A stretch of DNA of 64,000 bases from Pseudomonas sp. Q11. GTDB taxonomy: Bacteria > Pseudomonadota > Gammaproteobacteria > Pseudomonadales > Pseudomonadaceae. Location: contig NZ_JAKNQY010000031.1 in the NCBI RefSeq assembly GCF_024494355.1, forward strand, positions 1 through 64,000, in the 5' to 3' direction. The translations under genes and the position numbers were made by a program. Positions within the stretch are counted from its first letter, which is position 1. Every line of letters begins with the position of its first letter. The notes beneath the pieces were generated by a model that did no database searches, had not been told where the DNA came from, and saw only the letters and a program-made list of their open reading frames with translations. Of the stretch, positions 9,684-17,849 are shown one piece after another.

Positions 9684-11843
9684 ATGACCCAACCAAAAAA
9701 CACCACGCCGCCGCCCGTTATCGAGGCCTCGCGGATTCGTGAAGGCCTGCCTTTCCCGCTCGGTGCAACCTGGGATGGCCTGGGGGTCAATTTCGCGCTG
9801 TTCTCCGCTAACGCCACCAAGGTTGAACTGTGTATTTTCGATGATGCCGGCGAAGTCGAACTCGAACGTATCGAGCTGCCGGAGTACACCGACGAGATTT
9901 ATCACGGCTATCTGCCTGACGCCCATCCGGGAATGATCTACGGCTACCGGGTCTATGGCGCCTATGACCCGGAAAATGGTCATCGCTTCAACCCCAATAA
10001 ACTGCTGATCGACCCTTACGCCAAGCAACTGGTCGGCGAGCTGAAGTGGTCCGAAGCGCTGTTTGGCTACACCATCGGCCATCCGGATGGCGACCTGAGT
10101 TTCGATGAGCGCGACAGCGCGCCGTTCGTGCCCAAATGCAAGGTCATCGACCCGGCCCACACCTGGGGCAACGACCAGCGTGTCAGCGTGCCGTGGGACA
10201 AGACCATCCTGTATGAAACCCATGTTCGCGGTATCAGCATGCGTCATCCCTCGGTGCCGGAAAACCTGCGAGGCACCTTCGCCGGATTGATGGTGGACGA
10301 TGTGCTCGAACACATCCGCAAGCTGGGCGTTTCATCGGTGGAGCTGCTGCCTGTCCACGCGTTCGTCAATGACCAGCACCTGCTGCACAAGGGCATGACC
10401 AACTACTGGGGCTACAACAGCATCGCCTTCTTTGCCCCGGACCCGCGCTACCTGGCCAGCGGCAAAATCGCCGAGTTCAAGGAGATGGTCGCGCACCTGC
10501 ACGAGGCCAACCTGGAAGTCATTCTCGACGTGGTCTACAACCACACCGCTGAAGGCAACGAACAAGGTCCTACCCTGTCCATGCGCGGCATCGACAATGC
10601 CTCGTACTACCGGCTGATGCCTGACGACAAACGCTATTACATCAACGATTCCGGCACCGGCAACACCCTGGACCTGAGTCACCCATGCGTGCTTCAGATG
10701 GTCACCGACTCCCTGCGCTACTGGGCCACGGAAATGCACGTCGATGGTTTCCGTTTCGACCTGGCAACCATTCTGGGCCGCTACCATGACGGCTTCGACG
10801 AGCGTCACAGCTTCCTCGTCGCCTGTCGCCAGGACCCGGTGCTGCGCCAGGTGAAAATGATCGCCGAGCCTTGGGATTGCGGCCCTGGTGGTTATCAGGT
10901 GGGAGGGTTCCCACCGGGTTGGGTGGAGTGGAACGACAAGTTCCGCGACACGGTACGCGCTTTCTGGAAAGGCGACGACGGCCAGCTAGCCGACTTCGCC
11001 AGCCGCATGACTGCCTCAGGCGAGATGTTCAACCAGCGCGGTCGTCGCCCCTACGCCTCGGTGAACTTCGTGACCGCCCACGACGGTTTTACCCTGCATG
11101 ACCTGGTGTCGTACAACGACAAGCACAATGAAGCCAACGACGAAAACAACCAGGACGGCAGCAACAACAACCTGTCCTGGAATCACGGCGTCGAAGGCCC
11201 GACGGACGATCCCGAGATCAATGAACTGCGTCATCGGCAGATGCGCAACTTCTTCGCGACCTTGCTGCTGGCCCAAGGCACGCCGATGATCGTCGCTGGC
11301 GATGAGTTCGCTCGGACCCAGCATGGCAACAACAACGCCTATTGCCAGGACAGTGAGATCGGCTGGGTCAATTGGGACCTGAGCGAAGATGGCGAGGCGC
11401 TGCTCAAGTTCGTCAAGCGTCTGATCAAATTGCGCCTGACCTATCCGATCCTGCGACGCGGGCGGTTCCTGGTGGGTAATTACAACGAGGACATCGGCGT
11501 CAAGGACGTCACCTGGCTGGCCCCCGATGGCAGCGAGATGACCACCGAACAATGGCACGACGGCCACGGTCGGTGCCTGGGGATGCTGATGGACGGGCGC
11601 GCCCAGGAAACCGGCATTCGCCGCAAGGGCGGCAACGCGACCCTGCTTTTGGTGGTCAATGCCCATCACGACATCGTTAACTTCCGCCTGCCGGAAGTGC
11701 CTGAGGGGAGTTTCTGGACATGCATGGTCGATACTAACCAGCCGAAAGTACGTGGCCAGGAGCGTTTCGAGTTCGACTACGAATACTCCGTCACCGGCCG
11801 CTCGTTGCTGTTGTTCGAGCTGCAGCGCGAGGAAGAGGAATAA
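9684..11843 (+). CDS. glgX: Glycogen debranching enzyme GlgX
   Basis: Hydrolyses alpha-1,6 branch points of phosphorylase-trimmed glycogen, giving linear maltodextrins for MalQ and TreY. The protein has 719 residues, with a CBM48-like N-terminus and a GH13 barrel. Catalytic residues: D359 in FRFDLATIL, E395 in IAEPWDCG and D467 in TAHDGFTLHD. ATG 9684 was preferred over ATG 9663 because AGGAG at 9674-9678 is correctly spaced only for the later codon. A 276-base gap containing an inverted repeat separates it from the preceding gene, so it may have its own promoter. Confidence 0.95.
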   Translation: MTQPKNTTPPPVIEASRIREGLPFPLGATWDGLGVNFALFSANATKVELCIFDDAGEVELERIELPEYTDEIYHGYLPDAHPGMIYGYRVYGAYDPENGHRFNPNKLLIDPYAKQLVGELKWSEALFGYTIGHPDGDLSFDERDSAPFVPKCKVIDPAHTWGNDQRVSVPWDKTILYETHVRGISMRHPSVPENLRGTFAGLMVDDVLEHIRKLGVSSVELLPVHAFVNDQHLLHKGMTNYWGYNSIAFFAPDPRYLASGKIAEFKEMVAHLHEANLEVILDVVYNHTAEGNEQGPTLSMRGIDNASYYRLMPDDKRYYINDSGTGNTLDLSHPCVLQMVTDSLRYWATEMHVDGFRFDLATILGRYHDGFDERHSFLVACRQDPVLRQVKMIAEPWDCGPGGYQVGGFPPGWVEWNDKFRDTVRAFWKGDDGQLADFASRMTASGEMFNQRGRRPYASVNFVTAHDGFTLHDLVSYNDKHNEANDENNQDGSNNNLSWNHGVEGPTDDPEINELRHRQMRNFFATLLLAQGTPMIVAGDEFARTQHGNNNAYCQDSEIGWVNWDLSEDGEALLKFVKRLIKLRLTYPILRRGRFLVGNYNEDIGVKDVTWLAPDGSEMTTEQWHDGHGRCLGMLMDGRAQETGIRRKGGNATLLLVVNAHHDIVNFRLPEVPEGSFWTCMVDTNQPKVRGQERFEFDYEYSVTGRSLLLFELQREEEE

Positions 11844-12093
11844 CTCCGCGATAAACGGTTTGAGGAGCGAGAACCGCAGGGACGCGGCTCGTTGTCTACA
11901 CAGCTCAGAGAGTGGAAAAAAGTACGGTTCAGACAAACATGTGAGGCGACGAATCGCCCAACATGATCAATACTTCGCGTGCGGTAGATTCCAGGATTCG
12001 GAGCATCGCAGATCGCAGTCAGCCCTTATGGGCGCCACTGGGCAATCGGCCCGGTGCACGGCTGAAAGATTGAATACAACAAGGACGTCTCCC

Positions 12094-12858
12094 ATGAAAC
12101 TCGCTTCTCGCTTGCAAGGTCGGCAGCATCCGCAAATATGGAACAGCGCCCCCCAGTTGGCCGACATTCCCATTATCAGCACCCAGACACTCATTCCCGC
12201 TGGCGCCCGCGCCGTCATCCTCGCACCGCACCCTGGCGATGAGGTCGGAGCCTGTGGTGGCCTGCTCCAATTGCTAAGCAATCTGGACCATCCCATATTG
12301 CTGGTCTCGGTCACTGACGGCAGCATCAGCCATCCCGGCTCACCGTTGTGGGCCGATGAGCGTCAGCATACCTACCGCCCTCATCCTCAGGAAAGCGTGG
12401 ACGCCCTGCATCGCCTGGGGGTACCGGCCCATGGCTTTCAGTGGGTGCGCGGCGGCTTCCCGGAAAAAAACCTTGCCGAACATGAGGCACAACTGAGCGC
12501 TTTCATCGCTCGGTACTTGAAGCCGGGAGACGTTGTGTTCAGCACCTGGCGCAAGGATGGTGACAGCGACCATGATACGGTCGGCCGCGCCGGAGCCCTG
12601 GCCGCCGAAGGCATCGAGGCGGTGTTCATTGAGTTACCGGTGTGGGCCTGGCACTGGCCGGTACGCGAGCAAAACAAGATCCCTTGGCACCGGGCACGCA
12701 AGCTGCGTCTTGATATCTGGACCACCGCCCGCAAACGCCACGCCATGCACGCCTACGCCAGCCAACTCAACGGCGAACCCGCCAGCGGCATCGCGCCACT
12801 GGTGCCACGGGTCATTCTTGACCGCATGGGTTTGCCTTATGAGATTGTGTTCATCTGA
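12094..12858 (+). CDS. PIG-L family deacetylase-like protein
   Basis: A 254-residue protein of the PIG-L/LmbE family, zinc enzymes that remove acetyl groups from N-acetyl-glucosamine-type substrates. The family motif HPDDE appears here as HPGDE (residues 46-50), followed by VGACGG. The later DHDTVGRAG block supplies the usual metal-binding His. The zinc ligands thus look complete, but the first Asp of the motif, the usual general base, is Gly. The gene follows glgX by 250 bases and precedes an EEP-family gene. Activity is uncertain; the fold assignment is firm. Confidence 0.8.
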   Translation: MKLASRLQGRQHPQIWNSAPQLADIPIISTQTLIPAGARAVILAPHPGDEVGACGGLLQLLSNLDHPILLVSVTDGSISHPGSPLWADERQHTYRPHPQESVDALHRLGVPAHGFQWVRGGFPEKNLAEHEAQLSAFIARYLKPGDVVFSTWRKDGDSDHDTVGRAGALAAEGIEAVFIELPVWAWHWPVREQNKIPWHRARKLRLDIWTTARKRHAMHAYASQLNGEPASGIAPLVPRVILDRMGLPYEIVFI

Positions 12859-12906
12859 CCACTGCCACTGTGGGGGATGTCACAAAAGCTGCATCCACCA
12901 CTGTCC

Positions 12907-12929
12907 TGTGGGAGCGAGCCTGCTCGCGA
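12907..12929 (+). repeat. Single REP sequence
   Basis: TGTGGGAGCGAGCCTGCTCGCGA, split here as TGTGGGAGCGAG and CCTGCTCGCGA, lies between the PIG-L gene and the EEP gene. It is the same family as the REPs at the left end of the window but stands alone, without an inverted partner close by. Confidence 0.85.
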
Positions 12930-13037
12930 TAACGGTGGGTCAGCGTGTGACGTGAGTGACTCGGCAACGGGAAAAATCCGGAACTGCGGCAGTCTCCATA
13001 AGTCGCATGAACAGGTATGTCTGATTCAGGAGTGAAC

Positions 13038-13838
13038 GTGACTGGTGATCCCAACTGGCAAGCCGCCAAATCAATGCCTTTGGACACACCCGCAGCGGTC
13101 CATCGGCTACGGGTTCTGACGGTCAATACCCACAAGGGTTTTACCGCCCTCAACCGTCGCTTCATCCTGCCCGAGCTGCGTGAAGCGGTACGCAGCACCG
13201 GTGCCGATCTGGTGTTCCTGCAAGAAGTGCTGGGCGAACACGATCGTCACGCGTCGCGCTACGAGAACTGGCCTCAAACGTCCCAGTACGAGTTCCTTGC
13301 CGACAGCATGTGGAGCGACTTTGCCTATGGCCGTAACGCGGTGTATCCCGATGGCCATCATGGCAACGCATTACTGTCTAAATACCCGATCCGCCAGTTC
13401 CGTAACCTCGACGTTTCCATCACCGGTCCCGAGCGGCGCGGACTGCTGCATTGCGTGCTGGACGTACCGGGCCACGCCGAAGTCCATGGGATCTGCGTGC
13501 ATTTGAGCCTTCTGGAAAGCCATCGCCAGTTGCAGCTCAAGCTTCTCTGCCAACTGCTTGATTCGCTGCCCGAAGACGCGCCGGTGATCATCGCCGGTGA
13601 CTTCAACGACTGGCAGTTGCGCGGCAATACCGCCCTCGCCCGACGCCAATACCTGCACGAAGCCTTCGAACACCACCACGGTCGTCCGGCGAGGACCTAC
13701 CCGGCCCGCTTCCCCCTGCTGCGCCTGGACCGCATTTACCTGCGCAACGCGACCAGCCATGCCCCGCAGATCCTGGGCAGCAAACCCTGGACGCACTTGA
13801 GCGATCACCTGCCGCTGTTCGTGGAGGTGCATTTGTGA
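13038..13838 (+). CDS. Endonuclease/exonuclease/phosphatase family protein
   Basis: A 266-residue member of the DNase I-like EEP superfamily, metal-dependent phosphodiesterases acting on nucleic acids or phospho-lipids and sugars. Visible motifs are VNTHKGF near the N-terminus, FLQEV with the metal-binding Glu, IAGDFNDW with the catalytic Asp/Asn, and SDHLPLF with the catalytic His at the C-terminus. GTG 13038 is preferred because AGGAG at 13028-13032 is five bases upstream; ATG 13017 in the same frame is the alternative. Pseudomonads often keep such a gene beside cardiolipin synthase in the glycogen region, but no synthase gene is present here. Confidence 0.85.
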   Translation: MTGDPNWQAAKSMPLDTPAAVHRLRVLTVNTHKGFTALNRRFILPELREAVRSTGADLVFLQEVLGEHDRHASRYENWPQTSQYEFLADSMWSDFAYGRNAVYPDGHHGNALLSKYPIRQFRNLDVSITGPERRGLLHCVLDVPGHAEVHGICVHLSLLESHRQLQLKLLCQLLDSLPEDAPVIIAGDFNDWQLRGNTALARRQYLHEAFEHHHGRPARTYPARFPLLRLDRIYLRNATSHAPQILGSKPWTHLSDHLPLFVEVHL

Positions 13839-14003
13839 TGCCCAACACCGCGCAGCACCTGTAAGTTCTGACAGTAGCGACGCTCGTTATTCGTTGATAG
13901 GGTCCTTTCCATACAGCGAGCGTTGCCAGGCCCTGCGTGCCTTCTGTAGTGCAACCGATGCTGAAACCGGCATAACACGGGTGCCGATGCAGAGGGATAG
14001 CAC

Positions 14004-16427
14004 ATGAGCTTGCGCGATCAGGGTTTCAATCGGCTGTTCCACGCCTTATGCGTATCGGCCCCCTTCCTGTTATCCGCTTCATCTGCCATGGCGGCTTGCA
14101 CATTGACGCCAACGGCGGGCGATGACGTGTATGTCTGTGACAGCGGTACCAGCCCCGGGCTGACAGACCTTTTGGGCAACAACAGCCTGACAATGCCGGC
14201 CAACGGCAGCGGTATCATTCAGGGCGATGTCGTCTTCGACGCCGGAACCGACCGCGTCGAGATCAACGCCAATGGCGTGATTGACGGCGACGTCGAGCAA
14301 GGTTCGGAAGCCGACGTGTTCGTGATGAATGGCGGCAGGATTCTCTCCATCTCCCAAGGCGATGGCCTCGATCAGTTCACGATGACCGGCGGCACCATCG
14401 TCGATGCATTCGAAGACGGCGACATTGCGCGGATGTCCGGCGGCAGCATCGGTCGAGTTGATATGAAACTCGATGACAACGTGTTCGACATGTCGGGCGG
14501 GCAGATCATCGGCAACCTGGTGGCCGGTTTCGGCCACGACACCATCATCCTGTCCGCAGGCCGCATTGGCGGTAATGTCAGCGTCAGCGGGGGCAACGAC
14601 CGCATCACCGTGAGCGGTGGCGAAATCATCGGCGAAGTCCGGGCCAGTGCCGGCGATGACCGATTGCAGTGGAGCGGTGGCCTCATCCACTCGGCCGTTC
14701 TGATGGGTGAAGGCAGCGACACCGCCGTGTTGCGCGCCCTTGACGAAACACGGCTCGCCATCACGCCGAGTGTGGATGGCGGGATGGGCCAGGACCTATT
14801 GACCTTTCAGGACAGCACCTCCGGCACGGGTGCCCGTTATGCCAACTGGGAAACAATCAACCTGATCCGGGACTCACGCCTGGATCTGGATGACACACTG
14901 GTACTGGGTGACAGCGCCACCGGCACAGGGGCCCTGACGATCGATGGCAGCAGCACACTGACGTCGACCCAGGGCAGCGTTGCCCCGTTTACCGCCGGCC
15001 AGTTGGCTACACTTAACAACAACGGCGTCATTGACCTCACCCGCGAGAACACCCGCACCGACGATACCCTCACCGTGCAAGGCAACTATGTCGGTACGAA
15101 CGGCCAGTTACGCCTGCAGACGGTGGTCGGCGCCGACGATTCTGCCAGCGACAAGCTGGTGGTCAATGGCGGAACACTCACGGGCAGCACATCAATCGCG
15201 GTCACGAATCTGGGCGGGGTAGGCGCACAGACCACCCAGAACGGCATCGAACTGGTCCAGGCTCAGGGTGGCGCGGTCAGCGACATTGGTGCCTTCTCGC
15301 TGGCGCAATCGGTCTCGGCCGGCGCCTTCGAGTACCAGTTGTTCAAAGGAGGCGTGGCCGGCAATGAAAACAGCTGGTACCTGCGCTCAGATGTGGTAGC
15401 CGGGCCGATAGCGGTGCCCAGCCCGACGTTGCCGGCCTTGCCGGTGGCAGTGCCCGGTGCTGCGCCCATTCCCTTGTACCGCCCGGAAGTGCCCACCTGG
15501 TCGGTGTTGCCTCCCGCGGTGGCACAACTGACGCTGATGGCTCTGGGCACGTTCCATGACCGTCAGGGCGACCAGCGCCTGCTCACCGAAACCGGTGCGT
15601 TTGGAGCAGGTTGGGGCCGGGTCTATGGCAAGGATCTGGACCAGACCTGGCCCGGCACGGTGACCCCGCGTCTGGACGGCTCCATCAAGGGCTTTCAGGT
15701 GGGCAATGATTTGTACAGCGCGCCGATGTCCGGCGGCCAGACCCAGCGCATCGGTTTCTTCGTCGGCCATACCGAACTCAACGGCAATGTCGACGGTTTC
15801 AACCTGGGCTGGCAGGGCCGACGCGCCGGCAAGATAGAGCTCGACGGCGACAGCTACGGGTTGTACTGGACCCTAACCGATCCCAGCGGTGGCTACGTTG
15901 ACGCGGTGGTCATGGGCACACGGCTCAACGGCGACAACCGCTCCGAGCGCGGCCTTAAAATCGATAATCGCGGGCACGCCCTGACCTTGTCGGCGGAGGC
16001 CGGTTATCCATTCGCCGTAGCGGCTGATTGGGAGTTGGAACCCCAGGTCCAGGTCATCCATCAGAAGGTTTCCCTGGATACGCAGGACGACGGGGTCTCA
16101 AGGGTCGAATTCGACTCCGACAGCGCCTGGACCGGTCGCCTCGGCGCCCGGCTCAAGGGGCGCTACCTGGTCAGCGGCACGCCCGTGGAGCCTTATCTGC
16201 GGGCCAACGTCTGGCACACCTTTTCCGGCACCGATACGGTGACATTCGACGATGCCCATCGGATCGAGACCCAGCAACGCGCCTCCACCGGCGACCTGGG
16301 CGTCGGCGTCATCGTGAGCCTGGCACCCACGGTCAGCGTCTATGCGGCTGCGGACTACAGCCATGACCTCGACAGCACTCAACAGCGGAGTGTGGCGGGC
16401 AATCTTGGAGTCCGAATCAGTTGGTGA
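14004..16427 (+). CDS. Autotransporter with beta-helical passenger
   Basis: An 807-residue type Va secreted protein. A signal peptide (residues 1-31, ending SSAMA-A) is followed by a passenger with short repeats of about 20 residues, of the form MSGG-I-G-V...G-D, at about residues 105-240. That pattern is typical of a right-handed beta-helix. A Pro-rich linker at about 470-500 leads to a C-terminal autotransporter barrel of about 270 residues ending LGVRISW, with the terminal aromatic recognised by the BAM complex. The substrate or adhesive role cannot be told. The paralogous barrel gene at 16722 lies just downstream. Confidence 0.88.
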   Translation: MSLRDQGFNRLFHALCVSAPFLLSASSAMAACTLTPTAGDDVYVCDSGTSPGLTDLLGNNSLTMPANGSGIIQGDVVFDAGTDRVEINANGVIDGDVEQGSEADVFVMNGGRILSISQGDGLDQFTMTGGTIVDAFEDGDIARMSGGSIGRVDMKLDDNVFDMSGGQIIGNLVAGFGHDTIILSAGRIGGNVSVSGGNDRITVSGGEIIGEVRASAGDDRLQWSGGLIHSAVLMGEGSDTAVLRALDETRLAITPSVDGGMGQDLLTFQDSTSGTGARYANWETINLIRDSRLDLDDTLVLGDSATGTGALTIDGSSTLTSTQGSVAPFTAGQLATLNNNGVIDLTRENTRTDDTLTVQGNYVGTNGQLRLQTVVGADDSASDKLVVNGGTLTGSTSIAVTNLGGVGAQTTQNGIELVQAQGGAVSDIGAFSLAQSVSAGAFEYQLFKGGVAGNENSWYLRSDVVAGPIAVPSPTLPALPVAVPGAAPIPLYRPEVPTWSVLPPAVAQLTLMALGTFHDRQGDQRLLTETGAFGAGWGRVYGKDLDQTWPGTVTPRLDGSIKGFQVGNDLYSAPMSGGQTQRIGFFVGHTELNGNVDGFNLGWQGRRAGKIELDGDSYGLYWTLTDPSGGYVDAVVMGTRLNGDNRSERGLKIDNRGHALTLSAEAGYPFAVAADWELEPQVQVIHQKVSLDTQDDGVSRVEFDSDSAWTGRLGARLKGRYLVSGTPVEPYLRANVWHTFSGTDTVTFDDAHRIETQQRASTGDLGVGVIVSLAPTVSVYAAADYSHDLDSTQQRSVAGNLGVRISW

Positions 16428-16471
16428 GTCGATGAACGAAACGGTTGATTGACGTCAATTCACCGATCTGG

Positions 16472-16498
16472 ATAACTGAAAAAAATCAGTTATTTATT
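16472..16498 (+). terminator. AT-rich hairpin after the autotransporter gene
   Basis: ATAACTGA at 16472-16479 pairs with TCAGTTAT at 16486-16493 around a loop of six A, followed by TTATT. It lies 45 bases after the autotransporter stop and could end that transcript. The stem is weak because it is AT-rich. Confidence 0.45.
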
Positions 16499-16525
16499 GA
16501 CACTGATTTCAGTTTGCCATTCATC
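16497..16525 (+). promoter_or_regulatory. Possible sigma-70 promoter for the barrel-only gene
   Basis: A perfect -35 hexamer TTGACA occurs at 16497-16502. The best -10 at suitable distance (ATTCAT/TTCATC around 16519-16525) is poor. If used, it would give a leader of roughly 190 nucleotides before ATG 16722. Confidence 0.3.
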
Positions 16526-16593
16526 GTTCATTTTCTTGACGCGACGGCACCCGTCTTCTTGACTACAACGTACTACCCCCGGAAATACAGTCA

Positions 16594-16721
16594 GGGGCAG
16601 GCCTCGGAACCCCGCTACAGCGGGCCGCCCGAGGCTTGCCTCAATCCATTCGGTCGCCCCTCATTCGGGGTAGGAGAGACGCCATAAGCGAGAAACGCAT
16701 GCGATTGCAAGGCAGGCCTCC
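16594..16721 (+). promoter_or_regulatory. Foldable leader with two mutually exclusive pairings over the RBS
   Basis: Segment A (16596-16605) and segment A' (16711-16720) are the same ten bases, GGCAGGCCTC. A' ends one base before the start codon and covers part of the ribosome binding site. Segment B (16631-16640, GAGGCTTGCC) can pair with either copy through ten pairs including one G-U. A-B extends to about 14 pairs and encloses a CCCGC/GCGGG hairpin (16611-16624). This is the architecture of a leader that could open or block translation. It is read directly from the sequence; the function is inference. Confidence 0.35.
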
Positions 16722-17636
16722 ATGAAAACTTCCCTCCGTCCACAAGAGATCACCACCACTCTCTACACCCTCTCGACTTCGTTGCTGCTGTGTTCATCCA
16801 TGGAGGTGCGGGCCTGGTCCGCCGAGGAAGCGTCGCAACCCTGGTATGGCCGAACACCTTCCGACAGCCAGGACACCGCCTCCATAGACAACGACCCCGC
16901 TTCCAGCAAGAGTCCCGCCCTCTTCACCCTGCGAAACGGCAGCGGTCACACCCAGCGCATGGGCCTGATCAGTGGACAGAATCAAGTCATCACCCGCGTC
17001 AATGGCATGCTGGTGACACCGGCCATGGTCGAGCCAGGCAAGGACAAGCTGAATCTGCAAGGCGACCATCTGGGCGCCTACTGGAGCCTGACCGGCCCCG
17101 CAGGCTGGCACGTGGACCTGAGCGCCAGCGGCGGGCGAGTCAACGGTTACAGCCGTACCGAACAAGGCCAGCGCCAGGCGGCCGAAGGCAATGCCGTCAC
17201 CCTGTCGGTCGAAGGTGGATTTCCCATCGGCATCAGCGACCACTGGGTGGTCGAACCCCAGGCGCAACTGATCAACCAGCGCATCACCCTCGACAGCCCC
17301 AATGCCGAGAACGGCACCAACAATGAACTGAACACCTGGAGCGGGCGCGTCGGCGCGCGACTCAAAGGCTCATACCAGGTCAATGGCCTGGGCGTGGAAC
17401 CCTACGTGCGTACCAACCTGTGGCACACCGTCCAGATCGCCGATAACTTGACCCTGGACAAAGTCGACAAGATCAGCAGCAGCCGCAAATCTTCCACTGT
17501 CGAAGTAGGCCTTGGGTTGGTGGCGCGGGTTACGCCGGTTGTGAGTCTCTACATCAGCGCCGACTACAGCAGCGACGTCGATGACAACGACCTGAACGGC
17601 CTCATCGGCAGCCTGGGGGTACGGATGCGTTGGTAA
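16722..17636 (+). CDS. Autotransporter barrel protein lacking a passenger
   Basis: A 304-residue protein with an N-terminal signal peptide (to about residue 32, VRA-W). About 45 linker residues follow, then a barrel region clearly paralogous to the C-terminus of the preceding autotransporter. Shared blocks are HTQRMG/QTQRIG, LGAYWSLTGP against YGLYWTLTDP, VEPYVRTNLWHT against VEPYLRANVWHT, and a final LGVRMRW. The whole passenger is absent, as is the stretch matching the first barrel strands (GWGRVYGKD in the larger protein). It may be an outer-membrane protein in its own right, or a decaying duplicate with an intact frame. Confidence 0.8.
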   Translation: MKTSLRPQEITTTLYTLSTSLLLCSSMEVRAWSAEEASQPWYGRTPSDSQDTASIDNDPASSKSPALFTLRNGSGHTQRMGLISGQNQVITRVNGMLVTPAMVEPGKDKLNLQGDHLGAYWSLTGPAGWHVDLSASGGRVNGYSRTEQGQRQAAEGNAVTLSVEGGFPIGISDHWVVEPQAQLINQRITLDSPNAENGTNNELNTWSGRVGARLKGSYQVNGLGVEPYVRTNLWHTVQIADNLTLDKVDKISSSRKSSTVEVGLGLVARVTPVVSLYISADYSSDVDDNDLNGLIGSLGVRMRW

Positions 17637-17849
17637 ACCACCGCTTCAGGGCGGGTCGCAGCCATGTATTGGCGGCTCGCCATGCCTGCCGGCAATGAAT
17701 CCCGCCTCCCCACGCCCCTGGCGTCGAAAAAAGCCCTGTCCCTCGCCCCCGGCACTTAAAAAGCACCGCCATTTGGGCGTATAACCCTAAAAGCGATTTA
17801 CGCCTGCAAGCCGTCAGCCCATGGCTCATTTCATTGATGGAGTAACGAC

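Noticed and set aside
16445..16687. 80-codon frame between the two autotransporter genes
   Set aside because: It spans the terminator-like hairpin, a possible promoter and the folded leader; no ribosome binding site and no family.
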